From Chrysochromulina tobinii (lineage: Eukaryota > Haptophyta > Prymnesiales > Chrysochromulinaceae): DNA of 11,870 bases. Every line of letters starts with the position of its first letter. Position 1 is the stretch's first letter. Below, one piece after another: positions 6,550 to 11,870 of this stretch. The notes beneath the pieces are model-generated. The model made no database searches and was not told the origin of the DNA. It saw only the letters and a program-made list of their open reading frames with translations. The translations under genes were made by a program, and so were the position numbers. The DNA is taken from contig JWZX01001931.1 of the NCBI GenBank assembly GCA_001275005.1, forward strand, positions 1 through 11,870, read 5' to 3'.

Positions 6550-9500
6550 TCACACCGTGTCCGTGTACTTCTGCCGGAGCTCTATATAGCGATGGTACGT
6601 CGAGGCCATCTGAGGGTCCGCCGCGAGATCGCTCTTCTTGAGCTTCCTCCCTAGCCGCGCCTCGTATGCGTCCAACGTCGCCCGTAATGCAGCCGACTCG
6701 GCCTGCATCGAGCGCTGCATCGAGCGCTGAGCGGTTCCATTGTCGGCGAGCGCCGGCGACGTAACGGCTGAAGGCGATGCCTCGGAGGTGGCGGTGACAC
6801 GTGCCGTGCCATCATCGTCAGCAGCAGCAGCGGCGGAGGGGAATTGGCTGGCCAATGGCGCCCCTGGCCGATCTGGAGGCGGGAGATCTCGAGGCGGCGT
6901 CGGCGTCAAGATGGTGGGAGGAGACGAGCTGGCCTTGCCAACGTCTGCCTCACCAAAGAAGCGCGAGATCCTTCCTAACGCTGCGCTCGGGAGATTCTTG
7001 GTGAGCTCCTTAGCGGCGGCCGCCGCGGCCGCGACGCCATCTTGCAATGCCTCCCCAACTCGCGCCGTGTCGGCAGCTTGACGCGGACGTGCAATCAAAG
7101 ATAAATCCTGCGTCACAGCATCCGCTGACTCAGCAAGGAGATGGAGGGCCGCCTCCGCCGCCGCCGCTCGTTTCTCCGCCGCTGCAGCCGCCTCGCGAGC
7201 TCTACCCAACTCGTCTTGCAACGCGAGGCGCGCAGCGGTGGCCTCAACGTGCCCATCCTTTTGGTTTCGCAAGATGAGCTGAGCGTCGGCTCGCGACGCC
7301 TCAGCGGCCGCCTCTGCAGCCGCCGCACGCTCCTCCGCCGCTGCAGCCGCCTCGCGAGCTCTACCCAACTCGTCTTGCAACGCCCGCGACGCCTCAGCGG
7401 CCGCCTCTGCAGCCGCCGCACGCTCCTCCGCCGCTGCAGCCACCTTGCGGGCTCTACCCAACTCGTCTTGCAACGCCCGCGACGCCTCAGCTGCCGCCTC
7501 TGCCGCCGCACGCTCCTCCGCCGCTGCAGCCACCTCGCGGGCTCTACCCAACTCGTCTTGCAACGCCCGCGACGCCTCAGCGGCCGCCTCTGCAGCCGCC
7601 GCACGCTCCGCCATCGCGGCCGTTGCTTCGCGAGCTCTGCTCAGCTCATCTTGCAACGCGAGGCGAGCAGCTTCTCCACGAGCAATCTCTTGGGCGGCGG
7701 TGGCAGCCGCCGCGACCCCATCTTGCAGTGCCAGGCGGGCAGCTTCGGCCTCGTGGATGGCGTCCGCTGCTCGCCTCGCCATGTCAGCAGCCTCGGCACG
7801 CGCCGCCTCAGCTGCCGCCTCAGCCGCCGCCGCTTGCTTCTCCGCCACTGCCGCCACCTCCCGTGCTGCTGCCAGCTCCTCTTGCAATGCCCGGCGAGCT
7901 GCTTCGGCTTGAAGCAATGCCTCCGTCGCTCGCCGCTGCGTCTCGTCCGCGTCAGCAGGTCCTGCCGCCACCGGCGGCAGAGGTGCTGGCATGCTGGGCG
8001 GCGGCCCCATGGCGTCCATTGGAGGCGGGCCGTTAGAGCCGTTAGAGCCGTTAGAGCCGTTAGAGCCGTTAGAGGAGTCCATTGGAGGCGGGACGAGAGC
8101 GGCCACGTCAGCACGCTCCACAGCCCCATCGTAATGGCGCATGTACAAGGCGAGCAGCTCGACCTTCTTCTTGGGCAGTTTCGCGTCGTCGCCCAGCTTG
8201 AGCCGGAGCAGGGCCTGCAGCTCCTTGACTGTAAGCAGATCGGGCGGCGGTCTCGTCTGCGAGAGGTGCCCTTCCTGATTTGGATGCTCCGAGAGTCCTT
8301 CCTTTCCAAATAAGGGTGGCGACGCGGCCGCCTCAACAGCGGCGCTCGGGGCAGCGCTCGGGGCGCCGACGGCGACTGGGAAAGCGGCAGCCTCGCGCGC
8401 CGTAGCCATCGCCTCCTCTACGGCCGCTGCCACCGCTGCCGCCTGTGCGGCTTGCGCCTCCTCCGCCGCCTCCGCCACCGCCTCGGCCACTGCTGCCGCC
8501 ACCGCCGCGGCCTGGACTTTGGCCGCCTCCGCCTTGGCAGCCTCGACGGCGGCTCTGAGGGATTCCTGTTGGGCGCCCTGATGGTCAGCGAGGGTCTCCT
8601 CTCGCGCTGCAGCCGCTGCCGCCGCCACCGCTGCCTCCAGTTGCGCATGTGCGGCCGCCATCGCCGCCTCCAGCTCAGCCTTTGCCGCCTGCTGCGCCTC
8701 ATCCTTTCCATACGCCACGGCTGCGTCGAGCTCCGCATGAGCCGCCGCCACGGCCGCCTCCAGCTTCGCATTGGCCGCTGCCTCGGCCGCCGCCAGCGCG
8801 TCCTCCTGAGCACGCTTGGCTGCCTCCTCGGCCGCCGCCAGCGCCATCTCCTGTGCTGCCCTGGCTGCCTCCTTGGCCTCTGCTAGGGCCTCCTCGTGCG
8901 CGGCCTTGAGATGCTTGCGCTCATCGAGCAGCTTGCGCAGCTGCTCCCTCGAAGTCTCCTTGAGCGCATCAAGCTGCTTCGCGGCCGCCTCCAGCTCCGC
9001 CTTCGCAGCTTGCTGCGCCTCGGCCTTCGCCGACGCCACCGCCGCCCCCAACTCCCGCGCGGCCTCTTCTCTGGCCTCGTCCGTTGCCGCCGCTACGGCT
9101 GCATCCAGCTCCGTCTGAGCGGCCTGCGCCGCCTCGGCTTTCGCCTCGGCTTTTGCCTCGGAGATCGCGGATGCTACCGCCGCCTCCGTCACTAATTTGG
9201 CCGCCTTGGCTGCTTGCTCCGCGTCGGCCTTTGCCATGGCGAATGCCTTCGCCATGGCCAACTCCAAGCCATTTGCGCGATCGACGGCCGCATCAACCTC
9301 GTCTCGTGCCGCCTTCAACGCCGCATTCGATGCCTTCCGCGCTGCTTGCGATGCAGCGTCGAGCTTGGAGCTCTCATCTCGCGCGGCCGTCGATGCGCCC
9401 TCGAGTTCGATGCACTCGACTCGCGAGGCTCTCAACGCGGCTTCGAGCTCGAGCTGTTCACCCACCGCCGCCTGAAACGCCGCTTCCATTTTCATGCCCT

Positions 9501-10320
9501 CATCTTGCGCAGCTTTCAAGGCGGTCTCGAGGCCCAATCGCGATGCGGCCGCCAGCTTCGTCTCATCTTGCGCAGCTTTCAAAGCAGTATCGAGGTCCAA
9601 TCGCGCTGCGGCCGCCAGCTTCGCCTCGAGTGTTGATTGCCGCATCGTCTCTGCGGCCTCGGCACGAGATGCCAGCGCATCTGCCTTTGCCGCCACCTCT
9701 CGCTCGCATGCCAACGCCATTTCTTTGCGAGCGATCCGGAGCTCCTCCTCCATCGCCGAGCGCGCAGCACCTGCTATTTGCCTGGCTGCTTCGGCTGCTT
9801 CGGTGATCTCCGCGGCCTGGCGAATCGTCACGTCGGCCTCCTGGCGTGCGGCTTTGGCTGATTCTTGAGCCGCACGGACCTTTGCTTCCATGTCGCGGCG
9901 CTCGGACAATGCTGCTTCCTTGGCTGACTCTGCCGCCTCTTTCGCGCTCGCTGCCCGGCTGATGGCCTCAGCTCCGTCTGCGCACAGAGTGGCCACCTTC
10001 AGCTCTGCCACTACCACCTTTGCCTCCAAGGCTGCGGCATCCTGCTCCGACGCAGCATACAGGCGGGCAGCAGCTTCCGCCTCGGCACTTGCTGAGGCGG
10101 CACTTGCCGAGGCGGCCTCTGCCTTTGCCAGCGCTGCTGCCAGCTCATCCTCCATCTGATGCACGTGCTGCCTCAGTTCGGCGTTCACTTCCTTGTGTGC
10201 ATCCAGTTCGGTGGCGAGCTCCTCAGCGAGGGCTATGTGCGCCTGCAGCGCATTCTCTTTATCATCAAGCTTCTGCTGAAGGGAATCCTCCGAGGTAAAG
10301 CCAAGAAAGGACACGAGCAT
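6550..10320 (-). CDS. Large Ala/Glu-rich coiled-coil protein with SAP-like segment and FAM13-like C-terminus
   Basis: A single open frame of 1256 residues, starting at the ATG at 10318-10320; it is followed upstream by a divergent spacer. Residues about 10-640 are almost unbroken charged helix rich in Ala, Glu, Lys and Arg. Residues about 640-690 form a Pro-rich break. Residues 694-731 (LTVKELQALLRLKLG, then LPKKKVELLALYMRHYDG) resemble a SAP or helix-extended-loop-helix fold, which in other proteins binds nucleic acid. A GSN/PPP linker (about 743-780) precedes a second coiled coil with 30-31 residue tandem repeats (about 890-1055). The last ~48 residues (LDAYEARLGRKLKKSD...YHRYIELRQKY) match the FAM13-type pattern of a long helix with a GRxxxKxD turn and YxRYxxL. 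I do not recognise the whole protein. A cytoskeletal, basal-body or organelle scaffold is plausible but not shown. No introns are evident. Confidence 0.75.
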   Translation of the reverse strand: MLVSFLGFTSEDSLQQKLDDKENALQAHIALAEELATELDAHKEVNAELRQHVHQMEDELAAALAKAEAASASAASASAEAEAAARLYAASEQDAAALEAKVVVAELKVATLCADGAEAISRAASAKEAAESAKEAALSERRDMEAKVRAAQESAKAARQEADVTIRQAAEITEAAEAARQIAGAARSAMEEELRIARKEMALACEREVAAKADALASRAEAAETMRQSTLEAKLAAAARLDLDTALKAAQDETKLAAASRLGLETALKAAQDEGMKMEAAFQAAVGEQLELEAALRASRVECIELEGASTAARDESSKLDAASQAARKASNAALKAARDEVDAAVDRANGLELAMAKAFAMAKADAEQAAKAAKLVTEAAVASAISEAKAEAKAEAAQAAQTELDAAVAAATDEAREEAARELGAAVASAKAEAQQAAKAELEAAAKQLDALKETSREQLRKLLDERKHLKAAHEEALAEAKEAARAAQEMALAAAEEAAKRAQEDALAAAEAAANAKLEAAVAAAHAELDAAVAYGKDEAQQAAKAELEAAMAAAHAQLEAAVAAAAAAAREETLADHQGAQQESLRAAVEAAKAEAAKVQAAAVAAAVAEAVAEAAEEAQAAQAAAVAAAVEEAMATAREAAAFPVAVGAPSAAPSAAVEAAASPPLFGKEGLSEHPNQEGHLSQTRPPPDLLTVKELQALLRLKLGDDAKLPKKKVELLALYMRHYDGAVERADVAALVPPPMDSSNGSNGSNGSNGSNGPPPMDAMGPPPSMPAPLPPVAAGPADADETQRRATEALLQAEAARRALQEELAAAREVAAVAEKQAAAAEAAAEAARAEAADMARRAADAIHEAEAARLALQDGVAAAATAAQEIARGEAARLALQDELSRAREATAAMAERAAAAEAAAEASRALQDELGRAREVAAAAEERAAAEAAAEASRALQDELGRARKVAAAAEERAAAAEAAAEASRALQDELGRAREAAAAAEERAAAAEAAAEASRADAQLILRNQKDGHVEATAARLALQDELGRAREAAAAAEKRAAAAEAALHLLAESADAVTQDLSLIARPRQAADTARVGEALQDGVAAAAAAAKELTKNLPSAALGRISRFFGEADVGKASSSPPTILTPTPPRDLPPPDRPGAPLASQFPSAAAAADDDGTARVTATSEASPSAVTSPALADNGTAQRSMQRSMQAESAALRATLDAYEARLGRKLKKSDLAADPQMASTYHRYIELRQKYTDTV
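6553..6696 (-). other. FAM13-like C-terminal motif
   Basis: This covers residues about 1209-1256 of the coiled-coil protein. It fits the pattern of two helices joined by G-R-x-x-x-K-x-D, with a Y-x-R-Y-x-x-L-x-x-K/Q-Y core in the second helix, as I recall for the conserved domain shared by FAM13 proteins and many protist proteins. Its function is poorly known. The match is by eye. Confidence 0.5.
7156..7650. repeat. 90-93 bp tandem repeats in the coiled-coil gene
   Basis: The marker CTACCCAACTCGTCTTGCAA occurs at 7202, 7361, 7454 and 7544, and a diverged copy near 7637. The intervals are 159, 93 and 90 bp. The 159-bp gap is one 93-bp unit plus a 66-bp insert coding the unique peptide DAQLILRNQKDGHVEATAARLA. 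Each unit codes a 30-31 residue helix (ALQDELGRAREVAAAAEERAAAAEAAAEASR). Confidence 0.9.
8014..8092. repeat. 9-bp array (GTTAGAGCC)5 bracketed by exact 16-bp direct repeats
   Basis: The block GTCCATTGGAGGCGGG occurs at 8014-8029 and 8077-8092. Between them five 9-bp units fill 8032-8076, the last ending GGA. On the coding strand this gives PPPMD-(SNG)n-PPPMD. It is an in-frame flexible linker just after the SAP-like segment. Confidence 0.92.
8126..8241 (-). other. SAP-like segment in the coiled-coil protein
   Basis: Residues about 694-731 read LLTVKELQALLRLKLGDD, a short basic loop, then VELLALYMRHYDG. The LTVxELxxLLR...KxELL spacing is that of a SAP motif. It is set off from the coiled coils by Pro-rich linkers on both sides, as expected for an independent small domain. 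Confidence 0.45.
9498..9627. repeat. 63-bp duplication in the coiled-coil gene
   Basis: Two copies marked by CATCTTGCGCAGCTTTCAA start at 9501 and 9564. The period is exactly 21 residues, three heptads, encoding LxTALKAAQDE twice. Unlike the 30-31 residue repeats, this spacing preserves a simple heptad register. Confidence 0.85.
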
Positions 10321-10528
10321 GCTGTGTTTTGAGTCACGTTGCTGTGTTCACACACACAACCTCAGCCCCCACAAACGTCACCTACGGTACTCGCCACCGG
10401 TCTTAAATTGCCGTTCATCGCACCATCATCGTGATGGTGTGAATGAACACCTTCCTGCTGCACCACACAGCCGGCTGCACACTTCCTCTCCTCATCAAGC
10501 CTCGCCGCTAACAAGGTAACCCCGCCGT
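10321..10528. promoter_or_regulatory. Divergent promoter region with an inverted repeat
   Basis: This 208-bp stretch separates the coiled-coil gene from the kinase gene, which read away from each other. It is richer in A+T than the flanking genes. At 10413-10448 it holds a near-perfect inverted repeat: outer arms GTTCAT and ATGAAC, inner arms CACCATCA and TGATGGTG around a TCG centre. The right arm contains GATGGTGTGAAT, found exactly at 5483-5494 in the other divergent spacer. A dimeric transcription-factor site is a reasonable inference. No TATA box is seen. Confidence 0.55.
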
Positions 10529-11870
10529 ATGACGCATTTTTTCTCGCGGTTGGCGCCCTCGAGGCTGGCGTTCACGAGGCTGCGGCCTCGAGGGATGTCT
10601 AGCACCTCTGAAGAGCTCGTCGCCAAGGCGCTGCGAGAGGGCTCCGCGGGCGCCGCAGCCATCCCGGGTCCTTCAGCCGCGACGCTTGAGGCGCTCGCTG
10701 CTGCCATGCAGCCGCAGCCCGTGTCTCTCCAGATGCTGAGTAGCACGGCACAGGATCGGTCGCTGCAGATTCGGCTTCAGCAGGCCAATTTCATTCGGCG
10801 TGAGCTCATTGCGCGCCGCGTGCGCATTCTTGCGCTGCTCCACACCATGCCCGAGTCGCTTGCACGCCGAGAAGCTGTGAGCCAGCTCGCGGGTGTTTAT
10901 TGGGAGCGGCTCAAGAGTGTGATGGAGAGGCCGGATGCGACATCCGAGGAGGACGAACGAGGCTTCTTGGCGCGCCAAATGAAGCACAATGAGTCGATCA
11001 AAACGATCGGCGATGCGGAGGAAGAGCAGATGTGCATCCGAGCACTCGATGAGATGCAGCTCGAGCGAGGCAGCGACTGGTGGGCGACGCATCCGGAGGA
11101 ACGAGTCGCCGTGGATCGGCACTTGGACGCGATCTTCCTGGCGCGCATCTCGCTCCGCTTCCTGCTCAAACACTACATCGCGAGCGAGACGTCAAGGCCG
11201 GGCTTCGTCGGAATCATCGAGAGAGCCTGCTCGCCAGTCGCGCTGTGTCGGGCGCTATCCGCCAGCATCCGCACGAAGCTCCAGGATCAGTACGGGCAGG
11301 TGCCGTCGGTTGAGATCGTGGGGGACGAGAGGCATACCTTCACGTACGTGCCTTCGCACATTGAGTATGTCGTTGGCACGCTGCTCAAGAACTCATTGGT
11401 AGCGACGCTGCGCCGACAACACGGTGAACCGCAGGGCATCGCCAATATACCGCCGCTGGTACGCCACCTTCAGCCGCCTCTGCCCCCCGTGCGCGTGATC
11501 GTCTCTGCGGGCGAAGACGTCGTGCAGATCAAGCTCGCCGACGAGGCGGGCGGCATCAGCCGCAGCTCCCTCATCAACGTCTGGTCGTACCGCAGGTGCG
11601 CTGATGACCTCTGATTGCCTCTGATTGCCTCTGATTGCCTCTGATTGCGTCCCTCATCAACTTCTGGACCGCAGCCTCCAATCACGCTGGTGGAAGCCTG
11701 CGGATGGGCTCTCGCTACCCCTGGCGAGGCTGTACTGCAAGTACTTCAACGGCTCGATGGCCATGGTGCCCATGGAAGGCTACGGCACAGACTGCTACGT
11801 CACCTTCAACCGCCTCGCGCATGCGAATAGCGAGCAGATCGTCGCCGTGCCGACGAAGCCGATGGACGAA
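10529..11870 (+). CDS. PDK: Mitochondrial pyruvate dehydrogenase kinase / branched-chain ketoacid dehydrogenase kinase family protein, 3' end outside window
   Basis: PDK-family proteins are GHKL-type kinases of the mitochondrial matrix that phosphorylate the E1-alpha subunit and shut down the dehydrogenase complex. The coding sequence is 10529-11595 joined to 11675-11870, 421 residues so far. The start MTHFFSRLAPSRLAFTRLRPRG is Arg-rich, without acidic residues: a matrix presequence. Then come the N-terminal helical domain (about 86-215: NFIRRELIARRVRILAL, YWERLK, MKHNESIKTIGDAEEE, HLDAIFLARISLRFLLKHY), the N-box region (about 274-292, TLLKN with Asn288), G1 (D338-E-A-G-G-I), and in exon 2 GLSLPLARLYCKYFNGS and MEGYGTDCYV, the family's typical ending. 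Odd points: the N-box Glu is Thr284, G1 has Ala for Gly, and the G2 GxG reads G-L-S, so activity is uncertain. PDK and BCKDK cannot be told apart by eye. The stop codon should lie soon after 11870. Confidence 0.85.
11596..11674 (+). other. 79-nt intron of the kinase gene
   Basis: The donor is CGCAG|GTGCGC at 11595/11596 and the acceptor GACCGCAG ends at 11674. Splicing in phase 2 restores the frame and recovers the conserved LPLARLYCKYF and EGYGTD segments; without it the frame stops at 11612-11614. Positions 11601-11650 are a 10-bp tandem array. The last 25 nt (11650-11674) are a near-copy of the final 29 nt of exon 1, lacking four bases. Confidence 0.8.
11601..11650. repeat. 10-bp minisatellite (CTGATTGCCT) inside the intron
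   Basis: Five units in register: three perfect (11611-11640), one ending GT (11641-11650) and one diverged (11601-11610). It makes up about two thirds of the intron. Confidence 0.92.

Noticed and set aside
6577-6590. TATA-like CTCTATATAGCG as a promoter
   Set aside because: It lies inside the conserved C-terminal codons of the coiled-coil gene (the YHRYIEL segment) with no gene downstream on either strand to serve.
7141-8313. A 390-codon plus-strand open frame rich in Arg, Leu and Ser
   Set aside because: It is the antisense of the GCC/GCG-rich coiled-coil gene, its repeats are those of that gene, and it shows no domain.

Overview
The window looks like nuclear DNA of a flagellated, GC-rich (mid-60s % GC by eye) unicellular eukaryote. 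A haptophyte or other alga with a secondary plastid would fit, but the sequence does not settle this. Supporting evidence: large single-exon or few-exon genes on both strands with no operon spacing; two short candidate spliceosomal introns that share the donor GTGCGC; a mitochondrial-type pyruvate dehydrogenase kinase family gene with an Arg-rich presequence; a protein with a signal peptide followed by a transit-like stretch; a broad-minded (BROMI/TBC1D32)-like protein, a family tied to cilia; and many minisatellites inside coding sequence.

Layout. (1) 1-223: downstream flank, no supported gene. (2) 224-5471, minus: a probable BROMI/TBC1D32-like gene. It is broken into two open frames by a repeat-filled stretch (3975-4124) that reads best as an intron, plus an unresolved +1 shift near 3895. 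It is full of tandem repeats of 9, 12, 15, 24, 48 and 51 bp. (3) 5472-5603: short divergent promoter region. (4) 5604-6176, plus: a small secreted or plastid-targeted protein with a desulfoferrodoxin/superoxide-reductase-like C-terminal domain that has lost its iron ligands. (5) 6177-6549: convergent 3' spacer. (6) 6550-10320, minus: a 1256-residue Ala/Glu-rich coiled-coil protein with an internal SAP-like segment and a FAM13-like C-terminal motif. (7) 10321-10528: second divergent promoter region, containing a near-perfect inverted repeat. (8) 10529 to the window end, plus: PDK/BCKDK-family kinase with one 79-nt intron; its last codons lie beyond the window.

The genes do not form a pathway. 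One is ciliary by family, one mitochondrial, one probably plastid or secretory, and one structural and unknown. The common theme is at DNA level. Short tandem arrays, several bracketed by 16-21 bp direct repeats, sit inside exons and make up most of both candidate introns. In both introns a near-copy of exon sequence lies at the splice junction, as expected if introns arose by local duplication. This, together with a splice-acceptor-like 14-mer that recurs in all three reading frames of the BROMI-like gene, is the most interesting signal here.
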